Assembly: GCF_000499845.2 (NCBI RefSeq)
Contig: NC_023758.2
Location: 17,684,088-17,748,087, forward strand
Length of the DNA stretch: 64,000 bases
Source: Phaseolus vulgaris
Taxonomy: Eukaryota; Streptophyta; Magnoliopsida; Fabales; Fabaceae
Reading direction: 5' to 3'
Below the pieces are notes generated by a model. The model ran no database searches, had not been told where the DNA came from, and saw only the letters and a list, made by a program, of their open reading frames with translations. The position numbers were made by a program, and so were the translations under genes. This document shows, piece by piece, positions 53,672 to 64,000 of this stretch; position 1 is the stretch's first letter; each line of letters begins with the position of its first letter.

Positions 53672-55589
53672 TGATTGCAGCTATTTATTTTAGGTCTCTT
53701 TGCTCTCTGACACGGCTAATTATTGTTCTCACCCCTAGTCTTTTAAGAAAATTTGAACCCATTCATTTGGTCCAGCGTTTCCACACTATTTCCCACGATG
53801 TACACTTCAATTTTGAAAAGTCTGGGCATATTCATGTGGCCCAACATTTGTCTATCTGCTACTCCCTCTCTTTATTCATACACCCACCACTTTTTACTTT
53901 TAAAAAAGCTTAGGCCCTTCTTTTGGTTCAGTGTTTCTACTATTTACATATGTCTTTTTTGCATATATAACCACCAACATTTTTTTGAAAATTAAAATTG
54001 TGTCCAAATAAATGTTAGATATTTGTATGACCACACACGTAATTTAATATTTAATAAAAATAATTATTTGAATACTTTAATGATTGTGAACACCATATTC
54101 TATTCAATATCTTTTTCCAATTTTTTTTTAAAAATATATGTTTTATTCAAATAAGATTCACATAAATATTCAATAGTATGATTCGTAAAGATATTAAGCA
54201 TAATCGTTCGCATTGTCTTATACTCCAATCAGCGTGAATCATAAAAAAAACATACAATCCAAAAAAAATTAAAAATTAAAAATATCAAACACACCAACAA
54301 ACAATCTTTGTCATTTAAAACTACGTAATCCTTGATTTTTCATTGTGAACGGAAATACATGGGAGCAAGGTGTTAAGACGTTAAACTATCCAGGAACCGC
54401 TAAATGGTCTAATCTCGTGATATGAGAGTCTATATATTTTGATGATAACAAATACTATAAGGTGTGTTGTGATTTATAATGAAGCTCACTTATGTGCATA
54501 TATTAGAGTCTAAGTCTATAAGATATAAATAAGAAAGATGAACAAGACTCACTATACGATATCACAGTGAAAAGACAACCTAGTAAAATCACAATAGAAG
54601 ATCTAATCTTCATCTTAGGAAGGAAAAATCTTAGAGTGCTTGTATGTTCTAAAGAGAACAATCGAAATGAAAAACTTAACCAGCTAGACAATCCAATTGT
54701 GAACAAATGTGCTAGACGATCTCATAGTAATGAACTTGACTAAAAGATCTCGTTGATCGATCTTTAAAATTATATAAAAGCATACACTTCTAAAACACAA
54801 TAAATTTTTATCAAAACAGTGATTATGAACATATTAGACTATTAGTGAAGTCTACATGTGATAGACAATCACTTTGTCTTCTATTTGTTAGATGCACTAT
54901 TATATTAGGGAATGTATATATTTAACTTTTACATTTTTATAACACTGTGTGAATTTTTTGTTGATATTAATTTATATAAAACACATTTTTAAATAAGATT
55001 AATGATTAAATGAGTTTGGAAACTTTTCATATTTAAAAATGTAAAGGAAAGCACACGAGAAATATGAAATATTACGTTTTAATGTTTTGAGAATGAAATA
55101 CACGTTTATATTGATCATAAACTATTTTGATACAACTATTTATTAAAAAATAAAATTGATTATGTATTAGAATTTTTTTAAATCAACAATAACTTATATA
55201 AAAAGTTTCAAAAAAATAGTGCACGCATATTTTTCATATTAAAAAGATTTTTGAAATATATTTTATGAAAACGTTCAGATCTAATTACAATTCAATGTTC
55301 AAATTTTGTATCACTAAAAAAAATTAATTACCTACAACAGAAATCCGTAAATAATAGAAAAAATTCGTAAGTAAAAGAACATTACTCACAGACAAAAATC
55401 CATAGTTAAAGTTACGTATTAGCTAATTATCTACACATATTAAAAATTTCAATATTACTTTTATTTCTATTCCTATTAATATTATAATTATTATAATATT
55501 TTGTTACAGGAATAAATAAAACTCATGTTCCATTATTACACAAACAACCTTTAATCACTATACCAAAATAACTTTTTATCATAATAAAA
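53672..55589. other. AT-rich intergenic DNA
   Basis: No gene or clear element. A short direct repeat of CTTTTGGTTCAGTGTTTC and TTTGGTCCAGCGTTTC occurs at about 53765 and 53922. Frames at 53617-53995 have no recognisable domain. Confidence 0.5.
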
Positions 55590-56220
55590 TTATAATTATA
55601 GTCATTATTATAATAATTATTATTATTATAAATAATAATATTAATAATAATATTAGTAATCTTAATAATAATTAATAATATTATTAACATTAATTATAAT
55701 ATTAATTATAATTATTAATATTAGTAATAGTAATAACATTAACAATATTAATAATATTATTAATAATTTTAATAACAACATTATTGTAATAACAATACTC
55801 ATAATAATATTTATCATATTGATAATAAAAATCTAATAATAAGATTAATATTTTTAATAGTAATATTAATCACAATTTTAATAATATTAATAACCATATT
55901 AATACTAATAATACTAATAAGTTTAATGATATTAACAATAATATTAATAAAAATGTTAATAATAATATTATCATTGTAGATAATAATATTAATATTAATA
56001 GTAATAATAAAATTAATAATTTTAATAATAATATATTAGAATTTTTATTAATAATAATTTTAATAATACAAATAATAATATTTATGATATTAAAAATAAG
56101 AATAATAATATTAATATTATTAATTAGTAAAAAATTTAATAATATTACTAACAATTTTAATAATATAAATATTATTAATATTAATAATATAAATATTATT
56201 AATATTAATAATATTGTAAT
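55590..56220. repeat. (AAT/ATT)n-rich low-complexity block
   Basis: About 630 bp of imperfect AAT, ATT, TAATAT and AATATTATTAATATTAAT repeats, directly abutting the left end of a retrotransposon LTR at 56221. A 132-codon minus frame of almost only I, L and N is an artefact of the repeat. Confidence 0.9.
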
Positions 56221-57091
56221 TGTTCCGATCAGTCCTCGGTCATCGACTCGGAGGCTGACCTCAGACATTGCACACCGATGTTTGATAATGAAAGGGAGCC
56301 ATGCGAGGTGAGCCCCAAACGCACCTACCAGGGGTTTGGTTAGTCTTTGATATTAATACCTGAGCCCGATGTTGGAGATCGATAGCGGACCTTGCCAGTA
56401 GGGGGAGAAGATCGAACATCGGTCATCTGGACGATGTGCAGGGCCACGCAAGGTGGATCCCAAAGTCATGATAAGTTAACGGTTAAAGACATGAGATGTG
56501 TGGAAAGCCTAAGTCACGAGAGATCCATGCACGTGGTGTGTATGACGCATGGAGGCGCAACACGTGTGGATAATCCTAGGAGGCGTTAAGGCCCATTAGG
56601 GTTAGCGTTTCCAGGGAAAGTTGCATGCATGGCACGTGAACACTTAGGGCACCCACGAAGCAGATGGCGCTAGAGATTAGGTGCACAAGTTGGTACCCAA
56701 GCGGCCACTTTGTCAGTCATTGCACTCCAGTTAAGGGAAGTCCACGTGCCAGATACGTTAAGATTCTACGAATAGCAGCACAAGGACATTTCCAAGGAAC
56801 CTTAGTCAAGGGCGATAACACAAAGGTAAACCCTAGTTTCAGCCTATATAAAGGGTGTCAAGAACCCTAGTAAAGTACGCAGTTTCTAAGACTAAAGCTA
56901 ATATACACACTTGGTGTTTCTTTGCCCTAATTCTAACTTGAGCGTCGGAGTGCAAACGGCCGCTAGGGTGCCCCTTTGTCTTTTGCAGGTGAGAGGTTTC
57001 TTGATCAAGAAGGCGCATTTCTCAGGCAAGACAGGAAGGGCGGTAGCAGTTGTTAGAGCCATCCGGTGGAGCGAGTCCACCGACGAGAACA
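56221..57091 (+). repeat. 5' LTR of a truncated Tat-type gypsy element
   Basis: It starts TGTTCCGATCAG and ends GACGAGAACA, followed by a primer-binding site. A clear TATA box (CCTATATAAAGG, about 56843-56854) is present, and downstream the shared LTR core CTTGAGCGTCGGAGTGC (about 56938-56954) with CCCCTTTGTCTTTTGCAGG. The rest of its sequence is unlike the 8-22 kb LTR, so it is another family of the same lineage. Confidence 0.85.
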
Positions 57092-57093
57092 TT

Positions 57094-57110
57094 TAGCGTC
57101 CACCGTGGGG
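57094..57110 (+). other. Primer-binding site of the truncated element
   Basis: TAGCGTCCACCGTGGGG, two bases after the LTR end; same type as TGGCGCCCACCG in the intact element, with two changes. Confidence 0.75.
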
Positions 57111-57163
57111 CCCGTTAAAACAAGGTCCCATTCACAGTTACGTTAAGAATCTTTACCAACAAC

Positions 57164-57643
57164 ATGAGGAGTACGAGACAAGCAACTGCTGGATCCGCGG
57201 GAAGGGTACCCTCCGGGGGGGACAACGTGACCACGCAACAAATCTTGGATACGATGCGCGCTCTCCAAGCAGAAGTAGCACCTTCCCGAGCGGATAACGC
57301 ATAATTGCGCAGGGCCAATGAGGAACTGCGAAGGGACTTACAACAAGTAGGAGAGCGTGCGACGAACGAACGTGCATCACCAGTACCACTTAGGGCACGT
57401 CCCATGCCATTCTCGCGAGCGATCATGAATGTCGCTTTACCAACAATGTCTCTAGGTCTGAAAGTCTCCTTCACATGAGTAGAGGACCCAGAGGCCCATC
57501 TCACGACATTCCACACCCAGATGATGCTCACCAGGAGATTTGACGTCGTCCATTATAAGATGCTTATGAGCACACTATCAGGCGCGGCGCAAGAGTGGTT
57601 CATTAGCCTTCCCAACGGACACATCACTAGCTTTGATCAGAGT
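57164..57643 (+). pseudogene. gag fragment of the truncated element
   Basis: From ATG 57164 one frame reads the N-terminal coiled-coil part (TTQQILDTMRALQ, LRRANEELRRDLQQ) and the start of the gag core (EDPEAHLTTFHTQMM, MLMSTLSGAAQEWF, LPNGHITSFDQS). These match gag at 9466-10077 in order. It is interrupted by TAA at about 57301 and TGA at about 57477, and the homology stops abruptly near 57643. No pol or second LTR follows, so the remainder was deleted. Confidence 0.82.
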
Positions 57644-57719
57644 ATATATTTTTGAGAAAGTTTTTCTCTCACTTGAGCATATTTTCTAAGGGGATAAAAA
57701 TTATGGTATCTCTTTCAAG

Positions 57720-58256
57720 AACTTTTTTTCAAATTGGCACCTGAAATTAACGTAATACCTTTAATTATAGCAACCAAGAAACTTTTTCGATGTAGCAATC
57801 TGGAAACCAAAAAAACCATTCTTGATATTTATATTTAGAACTCAAATACTCCTTTTGGATAACTTCCGTGCATTCGGAACCTTAGATTGAAAATGAAATT
57901 ACCTTACAAATTTTTATATTTAGAGGTACTGACATTGTCTTCCAGATTTATGCATCCGTAAGCCTATATCCAAGCTTCTGGATATTGTCATCCGGGAACA
58001 ACTCACCTTAAAACTGACGAAAACGAAGATGCAATTTGCTTTCTTACCTCAGAACAATGTGCACCGCAACTAAGAGTGAAACCTTTCCTCCACCACAACA
58101 CCAACATTATACCAACACTAGCTCCTCTGCAGTTAAAACGGACACCAAGCTGCTATGGAACTTTTTTCAAAATAGGAAGAAGATAAGGACAAAGTTGAAT
58201 TTAAAAAGTTGCGTTAGGTTCACATTAAAAATGATAAGGTGCAGGGAGAAATTGCC
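57720..58256. mobile_element. TIR element of the CTTCCTGCACC family, copy D, decayed
   Basis: The right end AAGGTGCAGGGAGAAATTGCC (58236-58256) reads GGCAATTTCTCCCTGCACC in reverse, close to GGCAGTTTCTTCCTGCACC of copy C. Inside are TTCCAGATTTATGCATCCGTAA and CTTCTGGATATTGTCATCCG phrases as in copies A and C. The left end is not resolved; the start given is approximate. Confidence 0.45.
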
Positions 58257-58592
58257 AATTTTTTTTTCACTTAAACAAATGTTTCGAACCAAGGCCCAAC
58301 AAATTACCTTATGAAAGCTCAACAAGTTCTTTTTTTTTTAATTAGGTATAAAACATGCGTTGACCTAATTTAGGTATGTGAAAAAAAAATTCCCTTTTCC
58401 CTATTTACTAAAGGATATGTTTCTGTTGATTATGATGATACAACTATTGTCTTGAAGTCTAGTTAGTCACCATGCACGACGATTTTAGGCCTATATATCT
58501 TTGTAATGTTATTTATAAACTTTTGGCAAATAAATGGAAAATAGTTTTTGCTTAAAGTTATTTTTTTAACAATATGCATTTATTATAAGTAG

Positions 58593-59383
58593 TGATCCTG
58601 CCTGCTGACCGGAGCGCTGGAGAATGCATCGTCAAAGATCGACGTGCGCACCGCTTATCACCTTCGTTCCTCCCTGGATCTACTTCAAGAACCTGCAAAG
58701 AAACGACACGGCGCCGCTGCGGCCGATCGCACTCCGACGCTCAAGTCAGTGACGGTATCACCAAATACTAAGAACTAGAACCGTGCAAACTCCCTCTCAC
58801 AAACAGCTCTGTCACTCGCAAGCATAAAGTGTATGAACTGAACGTGCGTACCTCATAAAATCTGTTAAGAACTCTTATATACCTGGTGGTTTTCTCTCTC
58901 CTGGCAGTTACAGACTTGGACACGTGGCTCGCATCCAACTGTACACGTGCCATCATCTGGAGGCTCCCTGACTTGGCGCTGCTTCTACTCTCATTTTGGC
59001 TAAGTTACCTATGCATGGTACTACCCAGTGCATAGCTAACTTAGGAGTGCGATCCCTACTGGAACTGGCGAGTTAGGGCCTTCATATACCTTCCCTGTGG
59101 TCTCGCCGGCCGCCTTCATAATCTGCTTCTCCTTCATCTTCGGCGATGTGCTTGTTCTGGCGATCTCCGACTGCTTGGTCGCCTGGGTCTTCATCTGGCG
59201 ACTTGATCTTTAACCTGGCGATCGCCTATTCTGGTAAACTGGAAGTCGGAACACGCCAGCTTAGCAACTGGCGACTACGCGTGCCCCCCGACTTCCTTCC
59301 TAACTGCCAACCTGGCGCCTTGTCAACACGCCTACACTGTAGCAGGGTGCCACGTCATCATACCCGACCACCAGGGCGGTACA
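58593..59383 (-). repeat. Solo LTR of a gypsy element
   Basis: On the minus strand it runs from TGTACCGCCCTGG (59383) to GGCAGGATCA (58593), 791 bp, flanked by a perfect 5-bp duplication AGTAG (58588-58592 and 59384-59388). It carries the shared LTR core TTGAGCGTCGGAGTGC followed by GGCCGCAGCGGCGCCG and a TTTCTTTGCAGG tract (58692-58745). There is no internal sequence, so it is the product of LTR-LTR recombination. GGCGATC-type repeats (59158-59225) are internal to it. A reading frame at 59146-59388 is incidental. Confidence 0.9.
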
Positions 59384-59388
59384 AGTAG

Positions 59389-61734
59389 CTTTATTATGAA
59401 AAAGTTATTATGAATTTTGAAATGATCCATAAAAAAGAGAAAATTTAGTGATTTTACTTCAAATATTGATATTAGTAAAGTCCATGATAGAGTTGATTGA
59501 GTTCATAGCCATTATGATGAAAATGGACTTTGATGATAAATGGGTAAATTGGATCATGACATGAGTTGGATTAGTTATGTTGGTAAAGTTAATTTTGATA
59601 TGGAGAGTTTTAGACTCAAAGATCCTTTATCCTCATATTTATTTATGTTGTGTTCTAAAAAATTGAGTGTATTGATTCATAAAATAGAAAATCAGTGATT
59701 GAAAATCAATTTGTAAAGCCACCCCTATAATCTCTTATATTTTATGATTATTTTTTGCTTTGTAGGACCACTAAAAAAGAGGTGAAGGTTCTTCATAATA
59801 TTATACAAATGTACGAAAAATATTTTATAAAATAATCAATCTTCATAAACAAACCTTTTACCTATAATAATACTCTTGGTGAGAAATTTTCCTCCAAATT
59901 GGATGTTGAAACTATAATGAGAACAAACTAATATTTCTAACATTTCCATAAAGTTGATAATACTATGAAGATTTCAAAATCTTTAAAATAATTGATGTTC
60001 AAGTTACATGCAACATTGTTAACAAATCAATTTCGATCAATTGTTATGATTTTTTTTATGCTTGTGAAGGAGAAAAAATTAATTGTGACGGAATAACAAG
60101 AAAATCAAATTTAAATAAATTTTGTTCAAATTTCAATTTACTATTATAAAATGAAAGTTTATTTTTATAGTGGAAAGAGTTGTAAAATTTTATCTAAACT
60201 AAATTTAACTTATTTGTTAAAGAAAAAGAAACATATCATTTTCTTATCTTTACGGTGAATCACTAGTCACAATTTGCATGATGTGATTATTGAATTATAT
60301 TGAATAATGGTTTAAAATGTAATAATGAGACCAATATTTCAAAAATACATGTTATTTTTAACCCAACTAAAGAATCATTGAAAATATAACATTCTTCCCA
60401 AAAACTAATTTATGACAAATTTAGTTAAGATTTTATCTTTTTTTCGCTAACATAATATATTTGAAGTTAATCTTGATTATATCGACATATAGTTTTAATG
60501 GAAATAATTTGATTCTGTTGATGTGAAAAGAATATTATATATATGAATTATAATTTAAATACCTATTGTAATAATTCACACCCGAATTGAGAAAAAACTT
60601 TGTGCATCGTGCAGGTAAAGAAAGCTAATGATTTTTAAGTCTTTTTAAGAAACTCTGATCTAACACTAATAAAAATCAGAACCACTTTATGATTTATACA
60701 TGTTTTTGGTTTAACACGCGAACCAAAATTGTTGTTGGTTTCTTTTTTTTGTACACGCTCGAGACAAAAATGCATACGGAATCAATCACAAATAAATGCA
60801 TATGCGCTTAAGTACTTTTTTGTCAAAAGTAGCATAATTAAACGATGTGTAAATTTCTCTACTTAGATAGGGTTTCAAACTTGTTTATCAACCATAATCA
60901 ATGATATCTTGAGTACTTTAAAGATTATTGAACCATCGTTATTTTTTTTTTATATTTTTTTTTTGTTTTCACCATCACCACTCACTAACTATAGAATAAT
61001 ATTATTGTGCTTCCCAATAATCTCGTAAATTGGAAAGAAAAAAAGCAACTTGTTCAAATAAATTATCATAAATCATATTTTTTTAAATAAATTTCTAGCA
61101 CAAGATCATATAAAATCAAATCAAATATTTGACTAAAGGGGGGAAAAAAAATAAAAAATCCTTGTATATAACACGATCACGACATCTCCTAAAACATCTG
61201 GACAACACAAGATAACACAAAACACGAATTCTAAAGAATATCAGTTAGAAAGTAGATTAGATAAGTTTAGTTTGAGTTTGAAAAAAAAAGAAACAAAATA
61301 AAAAAAAGAAACAAAATAAAAGAAAAGTCCCAAAACAGTGTAATAATTTGAAGAGGAAGATGATGTGTTAGGAGAAAAAGAGAAAGAGAAAAGAAAAGAA
61401 AAGAAAAGAAAAAAAATCGTTGGAAGGCGTTGAGTCCTCTGGTATGCGTGATACCTTTCTTGGCGCACCTGCACTGAGTCACAAAAAAAGTAATAATAAA
61501 GAAAAGAAAAGAAAAAAAATAGAAAGCCGAAATAGGTGCATGTCGTGGTTTCCCTCTCCATAAAACAAAAAGGAAAAGACTGCAAAGCGTTTTAACTGGT
61601 AGGCTAGCCAATAGCCAAGGCAACCCAACCCACGTGCTCTCTCTCTTTCTATCTTGGTTCTATCAGGAAATCAAGCCAGAAACGGTGTCGTTTTCTCGGA
61701 ACGTTACATCGCGCTGCGTGCGGCTGCGGTGGTA
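59389..61734. other. AT-rich intergenic DNA upstream of the O-fucosyltransferase gene
   Basis: No gene recognised. A purine-rich simple-repeat zone lies at 61278-61420, including (AAAAG)n at about 61391-61412. The last 300 bp are the likely promoter of the following gene; no clear TATA box was found. Confidence 0.5.
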
Positions 61735-61756
61735 GGAGAGAAAGAGAGAGAGAGGG
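61735..61756 (+). promoter_or_regulatory. GA-rich 5' leader
   Basis: GAGAGAAAGAGAGAGAGAGG lies 27-48 bases before the start codon of the next gene. Such GA/CT tracts are common in plant core promoters and 5' leaders. Confidence 0.4.
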
Positions 61757-61782
61757 TTGTGATGTGGAAACGTTGATCCCAA

Positions 61783-63303
61783 ATGCACCCGTACAACCGG
61801 CTACCGAGCAGCGGGCACTCCACACCGTCGCCGCCCCCGTCTCCGCTCCGGTCGCCGAGACTCCGCCACGGGCGGTCCAAGACCGGGCGGTTCTCTCCGA
61901 ACCGGGGGAGCGGTCGGACCGCAGCGCAGCGGCTCAGCTGGATGTTTCTATCGGTCCTGCTCCGACGACAAGGCGTTTTCCTCTTCGCTCCTCTCATATA
62001 CATCTCCGGCATGCTGCTGTACATGGGGACCGCGTCCTTCGACGTCGTTCCGGTCATCAAGCACCGTCCTGCGCCCGGCTCTGTCTACCGTAGTCCTCAG
62101 CTCTACGCCAAGGTTCACCTCGAAATGGATTCCGACAATTCCTCCGCCGATGCGGTTCGATTCATTTTCAAATCTCTCTATATTTTATTTTTCCCCGGAT
62201 TTCGGTGATTTGTGATTTGTCAGGTTATTCGGATGGAGTTCGTTTTATTTTATTTTATTTCTTTGTTTGGAATCGAGTTTCGACTTGTTGCCTTTTCTAA
62301 TGTAGGTTTAGCCTTTGCATTTTGCGTCTGGATTTGTTGTTTGGTTTTGCATCTTGCATTCGAATGTAATTAAATTGCTTCTGGAAGTGCTTTTGTGCTT
62401 TGTGATGCGTTTAATAGTCAGATTGTTTGGCAGGTCTAAATCCAGAGGCTAGGGTAATGTGAGTGATCCATTGGCCAAATGCTTTACAACTGCATGATTG
62501 CAGATTTTGAATAGAGAAAATTGGTTCTAACGGTCAAAGGAGCTCGTTGAGTTATCTGTGAGAGTGTTGGGGGTTATATCGTTTTAGGAGTTTTGTTGTC
62601 CGACACTGTATTAGTTCTGCTGCATAATATGTCAATTTGACCTAACGTATTCTTTTTGAAAACAAACTAATCTTGACACCCGACTTCCAAGGGATTCCTT
62701 TGGGATGTTAATAATCATTTCCAAAATAAAGAAAAGGGATTCCTTTGTTGATATGCTTATGAATTCGTTCATTCATTTGGACAGAATTTCACTTTTGGTG
62801 GTAATATTTTGTGAAAGGCAGTCTGCAATGTTTAGGCTCATACTTCCGTGGTTTGAGAAGATATCAACTGACCAATAAGCTAGGAGAGGAGTGAGCTTAA
62901 TATTGTTAGGATTTAATGTTTGTAATATTGGTCCCAAAATTTTCTTCTAAATTTTTTAAACCTTTCTGGACTGCTGGAGGCTAAAATTACAAGTGTTTTA
63001 TGAATATGTTTTAGTTCTTGTAAGGACAATTTCTTTTTGTCTTTTATAATGATCATTCACGATATTTGATTCTGTGCATGGATCTTTCTTTTCTAATTAT
63101 TATACTTGCAAAATTTGGGTCGTTTTGTGGTTTCTTCCACAGTACTTTACAAATCTTTATACTTTCCTGGTTTGATTTGTTTTTTGGTTCTAGATGGACA
63201 CGTTCAGTGACAAGCTCTTAAATTTCCTTTCAGATATCAACAATATGGAAGACTCCCTATAAAGGTGGTGAGTGGAATCCATGTCTGAACAGATCTTGTG
63301 AAG
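61783..63303 (+). CDS. O-fucosyltransferase family protein, first two coding exons (runs off window)
   Basis: Exon 1 is 61783-62154 (124 codons, phase 0), the intron 62155-63233, and exon 2 63234-63303 (phase 1, donor GAAG|GTATAAG); later exons are beyond 64000. The N terminus MHPYNRLPSSGHSTPSPPPS is followed by a basic stretch, then RRQGVFLFAP and a membrane segment at about residues 65-84 (type II anchor), then DVVPVIKHRPAPGSVYRSPQ. Exon 2 gives ISTIWKTPYKGGEWNPCLNR. This matches the start of plant GDP-fucose O-fucosyltransferase-like (PF10250) Golgi proteins; the catalytic domain itself is not in the window. A longer frame without splicing would end at 62208 but loses the family sequence. 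Which member of the large plant family it is cannot be settled. Confidence 0.88.
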
Positions 63304-64000
63304 GTATAAGTGATGACAGTAAATTTTGATTATGGACAGTAAATGATGACATTTTCCTTTTTATCTTATTTTTTTGTTTTGGTGTATAATTTGTTAGTGC
63401 TTTTGGTACCATTGGTTTTTTATTCCTTGTTGATACTCATTTAGTTCCTTTGGTTGCAATTTAATGTTTGCATTTTTTAGGATATCTCTTGTTAGAGGTA
63501 TGACATAAAGCCATCCATGACATGGCATGCGAGTCCATCTAGTCTTGATGTTGAGGGCCACCTATATATGTCTAGACTTGCAAACTTCATGCTTCAGATG
63601 CCCCAGTCCTAGGTTTGAGGGTGTGTTAAGTTGCCTTACATTTAGCTCAGAAAATGGCCAAAATACTCCTTACAAGGTTTCGGGAAATCCTTCTCCTTGA
63701 GTTGGCCTTGCGAGTTGAGTTAGGTCCAATTTATTTCTAGTATGGTTTCAATCCACTATTATCAGATTGTCTAGAGTTTTACCCTTGCTGCTCCTATTCT
63801 TCTCATAAAAGTTGAATTTAAGTGCGAGGTAGGTGATCATCATGTAGTTATCCTTGCTTTAAGCTTATTGGCTCTCTCTTGTCTGAAGGGCATGTTTGAA
63901 ATATAATATAAAACATTGACTAGTCTTCACCAGCTTAGGCTTCTGTGAATGATGGTTCATGACATCATTTTACATCAAAACTATGTTTCTGTCATCTCTT
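63304..64000 (+). other. Intron of the O-fucosyltransferase gene (incomplete)
   Basis: T-rich intronic sequence; no continuation of the GDP-fucosyltransferase domain was found up to the window edge. Confidence 0.6.

Noticed and set aside
55870..56268. 132-codon frame made almost wholly of Ile, Leu and Asn
   Set aside because: Translation of the ATT/AAT low-complexity block.
58768..59388. Frames of 62 and 80 codons near the solo LTR
   Set aside because: Both fall within a solo LTR bounded by a perfect target duplication; not genes.
61241..61623. Two minus frames rich in Phe, Ser and Leu (114 and 118 codons)
   Set aside because: They come from the A/G-rich simple-repeat zone upstream of the O-fucosyltransferase gene.

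Overview
The window looks like nuclear DNA of a flowering plant, most likely a phaseoloid legume such as Phaseolus or Vigna. This is inferred from AT-rich intergenic DNA, short GT-AG introns, plant-type nuclear genes for mitochondrial proteins, and the style of the retrotransposons; no marker in the window proves the species. It is gene-poor. Only four host genes are supported: a tRNA-Ser(AGA) at 29.4 kb (minus), a mitochondrial 10-kDa chaperonin (CPN10, 47.0-47.5 kb, plus, three exons), a TIM17-type inner-membrane translocase subunit (48.6-49.3 kb, minus, no intron), and the first two coding exons of a plant O-fucosyltransferase-like protein running off the right edge (61.8-63.3 kb, plus). 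The two mitochondrial-protein genes lie tail to tail about 1.2 kb apart.

The rest is layered transposon sequence. At 0-0.8 kb are decayed Ty1/copia and Ty3/gypsy pol ends. At 8121-21823 sits a nearly complete, 13.7-kb, Tat-type Ty3/gypsy element with about 1.25-kb LTRs that differ at only some 15-20 sites, a primer-binding site, gag-protease-RT-dual RNase H-integrase broken by stops and frame changes, a polypurine tract and near-matching target duplications. Its unusually long 3' region (14.85-20.56 kb) carries two related spliced genes in ANTISENSE orientation, both of the 'putative gypsy type transposon' (PF04195-like) kind, separated by a stretch that resembles the 5' part of the element's own LTR. 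Immediately downstream (22.5-25.2 kb) is an older element of the same general kind in the opposite orientation, whose antisense gene is a pseudogene but keeps an intron at the same place.

From 25.9 to 36.2 kb the DNA is AT-rich with LTR-like fragments and the tRNA. At 36.2-43.5 kb there is a three-level nest: a PIF/Tourist-like element split by a CACTA element (3-bp target duplication AAC), itself split by a small CACTA element (duplication ATA). Between 45.6 and 58.3 kb there are four members of one TIR family ending in a CTTCCTGCACC motif, one of them abutting the CPN10 promoter. At 56.2-57.6 kb a Tat-type LTR plus gag fragment is left, and at 58.6-59.4 kb a solo LTR with a perfect 5-bp duplication. 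Five otherwise dissimilar LTRs in the window share one short core (TTGAGCGTCGGAGTGC and flanks).

No prokaryotic-type system, CRISPR array or operon is present. The best candidate for something under-described is the antisense gene pair of the 8-22 kb element, with its conserved intron, duplicated upstream region and embedded LTR fossil. All calls were made by reading; no database search was run.
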